From assembly GCA_024695415.1 (NCBI GenBank), contig JAILIE010000065.1:1-64000 (forward strand): a stretch of DNA of 64,000 bases, in the 5' to 3' direction. The notes below the pieces were generated by a model. It had not been told where the DNA came from and ran no database searches. It saw nothing but the letters and a program-made list of their open reading frames with translations. This DNA comes from Clostridiales bacterium (lineage in GTDB: Bacteria > Bacillota > Clostridia > Christensenellales > Aristaeellaceae). A program made the position numbers and the translations under genes. Positions 24,433 to 33,257 of the stretch are shown piece by piece (the first letter of the stretch is position 1; every line of letters begins with the position of its first letter).

Positions 24433-25350
24433 ATGAGCGATCTGGAAATGCCGATTAACTGGTTCCCGGGGCATATGGCCAAATCCCGCAGGCTGCTGCA
24501 GGACCAGCTGAAAAAGGTGGACCTGGTGATCGAGCTGTGCGACGCGAGGCTGCCGTATTCCAGCCGGAATCCGGAGCTGAACCGGATGATCGGGTCAAAG
24601 CGGCGGATCCTGCTTCTGAACAAGGCGGACCTGGCGGACCCGGCCGTGACGAAACGCTGGGTGGAATACTTCCGCGCCGCGGGCATCGACGCGTACCAGA
24701 CCGACGCCACGAAGGCGAAGAGCCGGGACACGCTGGACGCGATCCAGCGCGCCACCCGGGAGACGGCGGAAAAGGCGCTGAGCAAGGGCGTGCGCAAGAC
24801 GATCCGCGCGATGGTTGTCGGCGTGCCGAACGTCGGGAAAAGCACGCTGATCAACCGGCTGTACGGCGGAAACGTGACGAAGACCGAAGACCGGCCCGGC
24901 GTGACCCGCAGCAACCGCTGGGTCCGCGTCGGCACCTACCTGGAGATCCTGGATACCCCCGGGATGCTCTGGCCCCGCCTGGACGACCAGGCAGCCGCAA
25001 GGCGGCTGTGCTATATCGGATCCGTGCGGGACGAGGCGGTGGACGTATACGGGCTGACGATCAGCCTGCTGGAGGACCTGAAGGAGGCCTGCCCCGCGAC
25101 GATGGCCGGGCGCTTCCACCTGGAGGAACCGATTCCGGAGGGCGCGGAGCTGCTGGACGCGGTCTGCCGCGGCCGGGGATGGCTCCTGAAGGGCGGGCGG
25201 TACGATTACGACCGCTGCTGCAGCACGGTACTGGACGAGTTCCGGGGCGGAAAGCTCGGGCGGATCTCCCTGGAACGCCCCGAAGAAAAGAAAAAGGAAA
25301 CGCCCCGGGAGGAGAACGAGGATGACGGACCGGAAGACACACGCGCTTGA
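24433..25350 (+). CDS. ylqF: Ribosome biogenesis GTPase YlqF/RbgA
   Basis: 305 residues. A circularly permuted GTPase: the G4 motif NKADL (about 64-68) comes before the P-loop GVPNVGKST (130-138), and DTPGM is G3. The N-terminus INWFPGHMAKSRR is characteristic. RbgA is needed for late 50S assembly in Bacillus. The C-terminal region after 260 is a short acidic/basic tail. It overlaps rnhB by 29 bases, and the order ylqF-rnhB is conserved in Firmicutes. Confidence 0.95.
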   Translation: MSDLEMPINWFPGHMAKSRRLLQDQLKKVDLVIELCDARLPYSSRNPELNRMIGSKRRILLLNKADLADPAVTKRWVEYFRAAGIDAYQTDATKAKSRDTLDAIQRATRETAEKALSKGVRKTIRAMVVGVPNVGKSTLINRLYGGNVTKTEDRPGVTRSNRWVRVGTYLEILDTPGMLWPRLDDQAAARRLCYIGSVRDEAVDVYGLTISLLEDLKEACPATMAGRFHLEEPIPEGAELLDAVCRGRGWLLKGGRYDYDRCCSTVLDEFRGGKLGRISLERPEEKKKETPREENEDDGPEDTRA

Positions 25351-25933
25351 GCTGATCGCCTTCGAGGCGGAATACCGCGCCGGCGGCCTGGTTGTCGCCG
25401 GGATGGACGAGGTCGGCCGCGGGCCGCTGGCCGGCAACGTCGTGACCGCCTGCGTCGTCATGCCTGAGGAACCGCTCCTGATCTGGGTGGACGACAGCAA
25501 GAAGCTGAGCGAAAGCCGCCGGGAAAAGGTGTATGACGAGATCATGGAAGCTGCATTGTACGTCGGCATCGGGCAGGTGGATCCCCGGGAGATCGACGGG
25601 ATCAATATCCTGCAGGCGACGAAAAAGGCGATGCGCCTGGCGGCGGAGAGCGTGCCGGCGGACGTCTTCCTGATCGACGCGGTGACCGGCCTGGGCCTGA
25701 AGGGGCGGGAGGTGCCGCTGATCAAAGGGGACGCAAAGTCCTACAGCATCGCGGCGGCCAGCATCGTGGCGAAGGTGACGAGAGACCGGCAGATGCGGGA
25801 GATGGACGAAAAGTATCCGGAGTACGGGTTTGCCCGGAACAAGGGATACGGCACGAAGGAACATATTGAAGCGATCCGGAAATACGGTCCCTGCCCTGAG
25901 CACCGGCGGAGCTTCATCGGGAATTTCGTATGA
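25322..25933 (+). CDS. rnhB: Ribonuclease HII
   Basis: 203 residues, standard length. The active-site segment AGMDEVGRGPLAG gives D29 and E30; DDSKKLS and FLIDAV supply the further conserved acids. IAAASIVAKVTRDR and GFARNKGYGTKEH are also diagnostic. It removes RNA from RNA-DNA hybrids and misincorporated ribonucleotides. The ATG lies 29 bases inside ylqF after GAGGAGAACGAGG; the stop overlaps yraN by 4 bases (ATGA). Confidence 0.97.
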   Translation: MTDRKTHALELIAFEAEYRAGGLVVAGMDEVGRGPLAGNVVTACVVMPEEPLLIWVDDSKKLSESRREKVYDEIMEAALYVGIGQVDPREIDGINILQATKKAMRLAAESVPADVFLIDAVTGLGLKGREVPLIKGDAKSYSIAAASIVAKVTRDRQMREMDEKYPEYGFARNKGYGTKEHIEAIRKYGPCPEHRRSFIGNFV

Positions 25934-26298
25934 AGAAGACGTATGAGACCGGCCTGGAGGGCGAAAAGCAGGCGGAAGAGTACCTGTGCGCCCGGAAGGG
26001 CATGACCTGCGTCGAGCGGCGGTTCCGCGCGAAATGCGGCGAGATCGACCTGATCATGCGCGACGGCGGCACGCTGGTGTTCGTCGAGGTCAAGACGCGG
26101 AAAACCGGCGCGCCCGGGTTCGGGATCGCGGCGGTGGACGGGCGCAAACAGCAGCGCATCGCGCGGGGCGCGATGACTTACCTGATGTCCCGGCGCCTGG
26201 TCGGGGCGCCGGTCCGGTTCGACGTCGTCGAGGTCTGCCGCGGGGAGATTACGCATATCCCCAACGCGTTCCAGCCCGGAAACATGTTTTACTGCTGA
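25930..26298 (+). CDS. YraN/UPF0102 family endonuclease-like protein
   Basis: 122 residues with the PDDEXK nuclease pattern: E10 in TGLEGEKQAEEYL, D40 in GEIDLIM, and E53-V-K55 in FVEVKTRK. Usual family length. The family resembles Holliday-junction resolvases, but its role is unproven. It starts by the ATGA overlap with rnhB. In other Firmicutes it sits at the same place before yifB and dprA. Confidence 0.92.
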   Translation: MKKTYETGLEGEKQAEEYLCARKGMTCVERRFRAKCGEIDLIMRDGGTLVFVEVKTRKTGAPGFGIAAVDGRKQQRIARGAMTYLMSRRLVGAPVRFDVVEVCRGEITHIPNAFQPGNMFYC

Positions 26299-26318
26299 CA
26301 GTTGGAGGAAAAGACGAG

Positions 26319-29300
26319 ATGAAGTTTTCCCTGAGGAGGGCCGCGCTGTTTTCCGCGCTGCTGGCCGGAATCCTGCTGCTGCTCTGCTCCGCCGCCCTGG
26401 GCGAGGGCGGCAACCTGATCCTCAACGGCGATTTCGCGTCCGCGGACGCGGACGGAATACCGGCGGAATGGTATACCGACGCGTATATCACCACCGCCGG
26501 GTATACCAAGTTCGCCCTGGCGGAAGGGGAAGGCCCGGACGGCACAGCCGCGGTGATGATTAAAAACATGGGCGACAACGACGCCCGGTACGCCCAGGAA
26601 GTACCTGTGGAACCGGAAACGGTTTACTGCCTGAGCGGGTATATCCGCGCGGACGGCGTGGAAAAGGGCCGCGGCGCCAACCTGAGCATCGAGGGCCTGT
26701 ACGCATTTTCCGAAAGCGTATACGACACCCACGGGGAATGGCAGTATATCGAGTATTACGGGGAAACCGGGCCGGACCAGTACAGCCTGACCGTATACGC
26801 CCGGCTGGGCGGATACAGCGGGGAGAGCACCGGCACCGCCTGGTTCAGCGATATCCGCCTGCGGGCCGTGGACTCCATCCCGGACGACGTGATCGCGGAC
26901 CTGTGGTGCGCGCAGGATTATTCCGACGACGAGGACGACTATGCCGACGAGGAGGATGACGGCACCGGAACTCCGGCCTGGCCGAAGCTGGTGGTAATCG
27001 CCCTGTGCTGGGCAATCGCGGTCCTTGGCGTTGTGTATTATTACCGGGACGGAAAGCGTGTACGGCCGGAGCTCGGGGAGGAAAACACCCCTTTCTTCTT
27101 CCCGCTGCTTTTCCTCGCCTTCGGAGCGCGGATCATCGTCAGCTACTTTACCGAAGGCTATATGGTGGACGTCAACTGCTTCCTGAGCTGGGGGCACACC
27201 ATGGCCGTCAACGGGCCGGCGCAGTTCTACCAGGCGACCAGCTTCTGCGACTACCCGCCGCTGTACACCTACGTGCTGGGCATCAATTCCGCCCTGTCCT
27301 CGGCGCTGCACGCCGACGCGGGCTGGACGCGGGTGATCTTCCGGCTGATTCCTTCGCTGTGCGACGTGCTTTCCTGCGTGATTCTCCGGAATGTAATCCG
27401 GAAGCATCACGGAAGGAGCACGCTTTATACCGACCTGATCCTGATCCTGTTCGCCTTCAATCCCGCGGCGGCGCTGAACAGCGCGGCCTGGGGCCAGATG
27501 GACAGCGTGCTGTGCCTGATGCTGGTCCTGGTGGCGGTATTCGCCATGGAGGGCGGATGGAAATGGGCGTTCGCCATCCCGGTCTACGCGCTGAGCGTGC
27601 TGGTCAAGCCGCAGGCGCTGATGCTGGGCTTCCTGGGCCTGGCGTTCATGGTGATCGCGCTGGTGAAGGATCCGAAAAAGAACCTGGTCCCGATGGCGGT
27701 CGGCATGGGCGCGGGCATTCTCGCGCTGGTGATCGGCATCCTGCCCTTCGGCATCCGCCAGGAATTCGGCTGGCTCATCAGGCAGTATTCCCAGACGCTT
27801 TCCTCCTATCCCTACGCCACGGTGAACACCGCCAACCTGTATTACCTTGTCGGCGGGAACTGGTCGAAGATCGCGAACAGCGCCCATTTCGCGGCGCCGG
27901 TCTTCTTCGCGCTTCTTTCCGCCGCGTACGGCGCGGCCTGGTTCATGCTCCGGAAGGAAAGGAAGAATACCTGGATCGAGACGGCGCTCTCCGGCGCGTT
28001 CACGGCCTGGTTCATCCTGTGCGCCGCCCTCGGCTTCAGCTGGGCTTACTGCGGCGCGGCGGCGATGGCCTTCGCCTTCCTGGTCGTGATCTCCTTCGGG
28101 GTGCGCAGGGGCGATATGAAAATGCTGCCGTACCTGGGCGCGCTGCTGTTCATCCTGCTGTACGTGTTCGGCGTCAAGATGCACGAGCGGTACCTGTTCC
28201 CGGCACTGTTCCTGCTGATCTGCGCCTGGGCGGTGAAGGACCGCCGGATCATCAGGCTTCTGATCCTGTTTACGGTGACGCTGTTCATCAACGAGGGAAT
28301 CGTGCTGGACAACAGCATGCGGCTCGGGTCCACGATGGGCCACCTGAATACCGATACCACCGCGCTGGCGGACATCCTGAGCGTGCTGAACGTTTTCGGC
28401 GCGCTGTACGGCATCTTCCTGGGTTTCCGGATGCTCCGCGGGGAGGAGCCCGCAGAGGTGCGCGCGCTGCCGCACTTCCTGCCCATCCGGACGCTGATGA
28501 GGGAGCGCTCGCCGCTGAATTACCGCCCGGACCGCTCCCTGCACTGGAACATCAGGGATACGGTGATCCTGGCCGCGATTACAGTCGCTTTCTCCGCGGT
28601 TTCCCTGCTGACGCTGGGCAGCACCCGCGCGCCGCAGACGGCCTGGACCTCCTCCGGGTTTGACGAGCAGGTAGTGTTCGACCTCGGGGAGAACCGGCAG
28701 GACGTCCGGATCCTCTATTTCGCGCAGGTCAGCCGGTATGACTTCAGCTTCGCCCAGAGCGAAGACGGCGAAAACTGGTCGGAGGAAACCTGGGCACAGA
28801 TGGACCAGGGCCAGTGCTGGAAATGGAAATACGTGACGCAGTCCTGGGAGAACAGCCAGGAGGGCCGCGACTACTACAACAGCCCGGACTACGTGATTGC
28901 CTTCCGCGGGCGTTATATCCGCCTGACCTCGCAGCAGATCGGCCTGACGCTGAACGAGGTCCTGTTCCGCGACACGGAAGGCAACGTGATTCCTGCCAAA
29001 ATCGTTTCGCATACCGGCGCGGCCGACGATTCCGAGCTGTATTGCGATCCGGCCGCCCTCATGGACGAACCGGACACGCTGGAGGACGTTCCGAAGCTTT
29101 TCGCCGGTGATAACGGAAACAAGGCGGCGGAACCCGGATGGTGGAACAGCACGTACTTCGACGAAATCTACCACGCGCGGACCGGCTTCGAGTTCCTGAA
29201 GGGGACGGCGCCCTATGAAACCAGCCATCCGCCGCTGGGCAAGGTGCTGATCAGCTGGTGCATCGCCCTGTTCGGCATGACGCCCTTCGGATGGCGCTTC

Positions 29301-30509
29301 GCCGGGGCGATGGCCGGAATCCTGATGCTGCCGGGCATTTACCTGCTGGCGAAACAGCTGACGAAAAAAACGCTGATCGCTTCCCTGGCCTGCGCGCTGA
29401 TGGCGCTGGACAGCATGCACCTGACCCAGACGCAGATCGCCACGATCGACAGCTTCCCGGTGCTGTTCATCATATTCGCGTACTTTTTCATGCTGCGCTA
29501 TACGCAGACCGATATCGTCCGCGAACCGCTGAAGCGGTCGCTGGTCCCGCTGGCGTTCAGCGGCCTGTTCATGGGCCTGTCCGTCGCCAGCAAATGGATC
29601 GGAATCTACGCCGGGATCGGCCTGGCGCTCCTGTTCGCCTGGCACGGAATCCGGCATATCCGGATCGGCCGGGAGGCGGTACGCCTCGCAGAATACGGAA
29701 GGATGAGCGGGCCGGAGATGGCGGAACTGAAGCCGTATCTCGCGGACCGGAAAGGAAGAACCCGTCCGGAGCTTTACCGGCTGACCTACATTTCCCTGTG
29801 GTGCCTTCTTTTCTTCGTCGCGGTTCCCCTGGCAATCTATCTGGTCAGCTATATTCCGTATATGGCTTACAATAAGCACATTCATGGGATCGCGGACTAT
29901 CTTGCCGCGGTCTGGAAGTCCCAGCAGGGCATGCTGAATTACCACAGCACGCCGGGCCTGGGCATGGACCACCCGTTCTATTCCCCCTGGTATGAATGGC
30001 CGGTCATCGGCAAGCCGATGTATTACGCCACGGAAAGCTACCATGCCGCCGGCGCCGCGATCCGGTACAGCATCTTCTGCTTCGGCAACCCGGCGGTCTG
30101 GTGGGGCGGCCTGGCGGCCATCCTGCTGTGCATCGGCCGATGGATCCGGGAGAAGCACTACCTGGTTCCCGGCGGGGATACGCGCTGGCATATCCTTTCG
30201 GAAGGCTATGAAGGGAAGTACGGATTCACCTTCCTCGGCCTGATGGCGCAGTACCTGCCCTGGGTGCTGGTTCCCCGGGGAACCTATATCTACCACTATT
30301 TCGCCAGCGTACCTTTCCTGATCCTGTTCATCTGCCTGTGCTTTGACGGATGGAACGGGCGCGGGAGGACCGCGCGGATCATCGCGGGCGGCGTGCTGAC
30401 GGCCCTGGCCGCGGCGTTCTTCATCATCCTGTTCCCCTACGCCAGCGGTCTGGCGGTGCCGACCGCCTGGCTGGACTTCGGAAAGATCTTCCTGCATATT
30501 TACTACTGA
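26319..30509 (+). CDS. Large membrane fusion protein: carbohydrate-binding-like domain plus two GT-C glycosyltransferase modules
   Basis: 1,396 residues. Signal peptide (1-27), then a beta-sandwich carbohydrate-binding-like domain (about 30-185, GNLILNGDFASADADGIPAEW). An Asp/Glu stretch precedes the first membrane helix (about 225). Module 1 (about 250-720) is GT-C-like, with D near 283 (GYMVDVNCFLSWG) and YPPLYTYVLG. A discoidin-like outer domain follows (about 775-900). Module 2 (about 930-1396) is a PMT/GT39 domain with FDEIYHAR near 948 and SHPPLGK near 969. Such enzymes transfer sugars from polyprenyl-phosphate to proteins or glycans outside the membrane. Start at 26319 after TTGGAGG; longer upstream readings overlap yraN out of frame. 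It interrupts a conserved DNA/ribosome gene order. Confidence 0.85.
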   Translation: MKFSLRRAALFSALLAGILLLLCSAALGEGGNLILNGDFASADADGIPAEWYTDAYITTAGYTKFALAEGEGPDGTAAVMIKNMGDNDARYAQEVPVEPETVYCLSGYIRADGVEKGRGANLSIEGLYAFSESVYDTHGEWQYIEYYGETGPDQYSLTVYARLGGYSGESTGTAWFSDIRLRAVDSIPDDVIADLWCAQDYSDDEDDYADEEDDGTGTPAWPKLVVIALCWAIAVLGVVYYYRDGKRVRPELGEENTPFFFPLLFLAFGARIIVSYFTEGYMVDVNCFLSWGHTMAVNGPAQFYQATSFCDYPPLYTYVLGINSALSSALHADAGWTRVIFRLIPSLCDVLSCVILRNVIRKHHGRSTLYTDLILILFAFNPAAALNSAAWGQMDSVLCLMLVLVAVFAMEGGWKWAFAIPVYALSVLVKPQALMLGFLGLAFMVIALVKDPKKNLVPMAVGMGAGILALVIGILPFGIRQEFGWLIRQYSQTLSSYPYATVNTANLYYLVGGNWSKIANSAHFAAPVFFALLSAAYGAAWFMLRKERKNTWIETALSGAFTAWFILCAALGFSWAYCGAAAMAFAFLVVISFGVRRGDMKMLPYLGALLFILLYVFGVKMHERYLFPALFLLICAWAVKDRRIIRLLILFTVTLFINEGIVLDNSMRLGSTMGHLNTDTTALADILSVLNVFGALYGIFLGFRMLRGEEPAEVRALPHFLPIRTLMRERSPLNYRPDRSLHWNIRDTVILAAITVAFSAVSLLTLGSTRAPQTAWTSSGFDEQVVFDLGENRQDVRILYFAQVSRYDFSFAQSEDGENWSEETWAQMDQGQCWKWKYVTQSWENSQEGRDYYNSPDYVIAFRGRYIRLTSQQIGLTLNEVLFRDTEGNVIPAKIVSHTGAADDSELYCDPAALMDEPDTLEDVPKLFAGDNGNKAAEPGWWNSTYFDEIYHARTGFEFLKGTAPYETSHPPLGKVLISWCIALFGMTPFGWRFAGAMAGILMLPGIYLLAKQLTKKTLIASLACALMALDSMHLTQTQIATIDSFPVLFIIFAYFFMLRYTQTDIVREPLKRSLVPLAFSGLFMGLSVASKWIGIYAGIGLALLFAWHGIRHIRIGREAVRLAEYGRMSGPEMAELKPYLADRKGRTRPELYRLTYISLWCLLFFVAVPLAIYLVSYIPYMAYNKHIHGIADYLAAVWKSQQGMLNYHSTPGLGMDHPFYSPWYEWPVIGKPMYYATESYHAAGAAIRYSIFCFGNPAVWWGGLAAILLCIGRWIREKHYLVPGGDTRWHILSEGYEGKYGFTFLGLMAQYLPWVLVPRGTYIYHYFASVPFLILFICLCFDGWNGRGRTARIIAGGVLTALAAAFFIILFPYASGLAVPTAWLDFGKIFLHIYY

Positions 30510-30531
30510 ACGCGAGGATGGAGCATCTGAC

Positions 30532-32112
30532 ATGGCACAGGAAACCGCAGAAGACAAACTGCATATGAAGATTGCGCGGACGCTGAGCTTCGGCCTGGCC
30601 GGCGTCAGCGGGTATCCGGTGTACGTGGAGGTGTTCTGCCAGAACGGCATGCCGGTGATGGACATTATCGGGCTTCCGGACACCTCCGTGCGGGAAAGCA
30701 AGGACCGGGTCAACGCAGCGATCATCAACTGCGGACGGACCCGGAAGGATCCCGTGCGGATCACGATCAACCTGGCGCCGGCGGATACCAAAAAGGAAGG
30801 GCCGTCCTTCGACCTGCCCATCGCGGTCGGTGTGATGATCGGGATGGAGACGCTGCATCCCGCGCCGGAAAAGGACGCGGAAAACATCGCGATGTTCGGG
30901 GAACTGAGCCTGGACGGCTATGTGCGCCCGATCAGCGGCGCGCTGCCGATGGCCATCAGCGCGAAGGAGAACGGGGTAGGCGAGATCATCCTGCCCGCGG
31001 AGAACGCGCGGGAGGCGGCCTGCATCGAGGGCCTGCGGATTATCCCGGTCTGCCACCTGGCGGAAGTGATCGATTACCTGGAAGGAAAAACGGACATCGC
31101 GCCGCAGGCGCAGGTATCCTATGAGGAGCTGAAACGGGAGTCCGTCCATACGGTGGACATGGCACAGATCCGCGGACAGGCGGCGGCGCGCCGGGCGATG
31201 GAGGTGGCGGCTGCCGGCGGGCACAACATGCTGATGGTCGGCGTGCCCGGCAGCGGAAAAACCATGCTGGCGAGATGCCTGCCGGGAATCCTGCCGCCGC
31301 TGACCTTCGAGGAAGCGCTGGAAACCACGCGGATCCACTCCATCAGCGGGCGGCTGCGCTCCGGCGGCGGGCTGATGGTCACGCGGCCGTTCTGCGCGCC
31401 GCATCACAGCGCGTCCGTCGCCTCGCTGATCGGCGGGGGCCAGGACGCGAAGCCCGGGGAGGTTTCCCTGGCCCATAACGGCGTGCTGTTCCTGGACGAG
31501 CTGCCGGAGTTCAGCCGGGCGGCCCTGGAGGCGCTGCGCCAGCCGCTGGAGGACGGCGTGGTCACGGTGTCGCGGGTGCGGAAGCAGGCGCTGTACCAGT
31601 CCTCCTTCATGCTCGTCGCGGCGATGAACCCGTGTCCCTGCGGATTCTATGGAAGCTCCCGGAAGGCATGCCGGTGCACGCCGCCGGAAATCCGCCGGTA
31701 CCTGGACCGGGTGTCCGGCCCGCTGCTGGACCGGATCGATATCCAGATCGAGGTCGACTCGGTTCCGGTAGAGGAAATCGAGCACTCCGCGCCCTCCGAA
31801 TCCTCCGCCGTCGTGGCGGCGCGCGTCGCCGCGGCCCGCGCCCTCCAGCAGGAGCGCTACAGCGGAAGCGGACGCTTCTGCAACGCGCAGCTGGACAACG
31901 AGTCCCTGCGGCAGTACTGCGAGCTGGGCGGGGAGGCCTCGCGCCTGCTGCACGCCGCGGTGGACGCCATGCACATGAGCATGCGGGGATACAACCGGAT
32001 CCTGAAGGTCGCGCGGACGATCGCGGACCTGGCGGGCGAGGAGAAGATCTCCACGAACCACATCGCCGAGGCGGTCCAGTACCGCGAACTGGACCAGAAA
32101 TACTGGAGATGA
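30532..32112 (+). CDS. YifB/ComM-family Mg-chelatase-like AAA+ ATPase
   Basis: 526 residues. N-terminal Lon-like domain (GYPVYVEVFCQNGMPVMDII, GLPDTSVRESKDRV, VRITINLAPADTKKEGPSFDLPIA). The AAA+ core has Walker A GVPGSGKTM near 236-244 and VLFLDELPEF (Walker B). A zinc-type CPCGFYG segment and the Mg-chelatase C-terminal helical domain follow. ComM is known as a helicase that promotes branch migration during natural transformation; it lies directly before dprA, which fits. MKIARTLSFG at 30565 is an alternative start. Confidence 0.94.
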   Translation: MAQETAEDKLHMKIARTLSFGLAGVSGYPVYVEVFCQNGMPVMDIIGLPDTSVRESKDRVNAAIINCGRTRKDPVRITINLAPADTKKEGPSFDLPIAVGVMIGMETLHPAPEKDAENIAMFGELSLDGYVRPISGALPMAISAKENGVGEIILPAENAREAACIEGLRIIPVCHLAEVIDYLEGKTDIAPQAQVSYEELKRESVHTVDMAQIRGQAAARRAMEVAAAGGHNMLMVGVPGSGKTMLARCLPGILPPLTFEEALETTRIHSISGRLRSGGGLMVTRPFCAPHHSASVASLIGGGQDAKPGEVSLAHNGVLFLDELPEFSRAALEALRQPLEDGVVTVSRVRKQALYQSSFMLVAAMNPCPCGFYGSSRKACRCTPPEIRRYLDRVSGPLLDRIDIQIEVDSVPVEEIEHSAPSESSAVVAARVAAARALQQERYSGSGRFCNAQLDNESLRQYCELGGEASRLLHAAVDAMHMSMRGYNRILKVARTIADLAGEEKISTNHIAEAVQYRELDQKYWR

Positions 32113-32116
32113 CCCA

Positions 32117-33232
32117 ATGAGCTATCAACCGACCGAGGAAGCCTGCCTGGCCTGGCTCGCGGAAGCGTATGTCCCGGCGGAAAGCCTGAAGGCGGCACTG
32201 GAGGCCTGGAAGTCCGGAAGCGCCGTGCTGGACGCAGTCCGGCGGCAGGACGAAGCGGCGGCCGAAACGATTCCGGAATCCGCCCTGAAACGCCTGCAGC
32301 GGAACGACGGGGAGGAACGCTTCCGGAAGTACGAGACGTTGATCCGGGAGCACGGTATCCGAGTGATGACCTCTATGGACAGCGCGTTTCCACAGGTGCT
32401 GACCCAGATCAGGGACCCGGCGTCCATCCTGTTTTACCAGGGGAACCCGGAATGCCTGAAGGGCCCTGTCATCGGCATGTTCGGAAGCCGGGCGGCGTCA
32501 TGGACCGGACGCAAGGCGGCGCGGCGCGTCGCCCGGGAGCTCAGCGGCCGGGGCATCCGGATCGCGAGCGGGTTCGCCTACGGGATCGACACGGAGGCGC
32601 ATACCGGATGCGTGGAAGGCGGAAGCCCGACGATCGCGGTGATGGGCGGCGGGCTGGACCAGCTGTATCCGCGGGAGAACGAGCCCCTGAAGAAACAGCT
32701 GCTGGATGGCGGCGGGGTCATGATCAGCGAGTATGCCCCCGGCATGCGGTCCATCGGGCGGCATTTCCCGTACCGGAACCGGATCACCAGCGCGATCAGC
32801 GACGGGCTGGTCCTGATCGAGGCGAAGATCCGCAGCGGCAGCATGACGACGGTCGCCCACGCCCTGGACCAGGGAAAGGAACTGTTCGTGTTTCCCGGGG
32901 AACCGGATTCCCCGCTGTTTGAGGGAAACCATATCCTGCTGCGGGAAGGCGCGCGGATTTTCCTGACGGCGGAAGACATCCTGGACGACATGGGATGGCT
33001 TGACAATCCGGCACAGGATGTGCAAAATAACGTTTGTTCAGTCAGCGGGCAGGCGGAAAACGAAACAGAGCGCCGGATCCTCGGCGTGCTGGAGCGCGGG
33101 CCGGCCGGGTTTGAACAGATCGCCGCCCTGACAGGGATCCCCGCGCAGGACCTGCTGGGCGCCCTGACGATGATGCAGATCCGGGGAACGCTGGAGGCGC
33201 TTCCCGGCAAGAAATACCAGATCAGACGGTAA
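32117..33232 (+). CDS. dprA: DNA-processing protein DprA/Smf
   Basis: 371 residues. Residues about 95-310 form the Rossmann-like DprA core: GMFGSRAASWTGR, IASGFAYGIDTEAHTG, MGGGLDQLYPREN, SEYAPG, FPYRNRITSAIS, KIRSGSMTTVAHALDQGKELFVFPG. The N-terminus is SAM-like and the C-terminus (about 310-371) is a winged-helix DprA_WH domain. DprA loads RecA on incoming single-stranded DNA. Four bases separate it from the ComM-like gene. Confidence 0.96.
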   Translation: MSYQPTEEACLAWLAEAYVPAESLKAALEAWKSGSAVLDAVRRQDEAAAETIPESALKRLQRNDGEERFRKYETLIREHGIRVMTSMDSAFPQVLTQIRDPASILFYQGNPECLKGPVIGMFGSRAASWTGRKAARRVARELSGRGIRIASGFAYGIDTEAHTGCVEGGSPTIAVMGGGLDQLYPRENEPLKKQLLDGGGVMISEYAPGMRSIGRHFPYRNRITSAISDGLVLIEAKIRSGSMTTVAHALDQGKELFVFPGEPDSPLFEGNHILLREGARIFLTAEDILDDMGWLDNPAQDVQNNVCSVSGQAENETERRILGVLERGPAGFEQIAALTGIPAQDLLGALTMMQIRGTLEALPGKKYQIRR

Positions 33233-33257
33233 ACAAAGGATTCGGAGGAACCAGACA

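Noticed and set aside
25986-26318. Upstream extension of the glycosyltransferase fusion through yraN
   Set aside because: It is out of frame with yraN, and a signal peptide with TTGGAGG begins at 26319.
26289-30887. A 1,532-codon open frame on the minus strand opposite the glycosyltransferase fusion
   Set aside because: It mirrors the plus-strand gene in a high-GC region; composition is Arg/Gln/Asp-rich without domains, and no ribosome-binding site or promoter fits.
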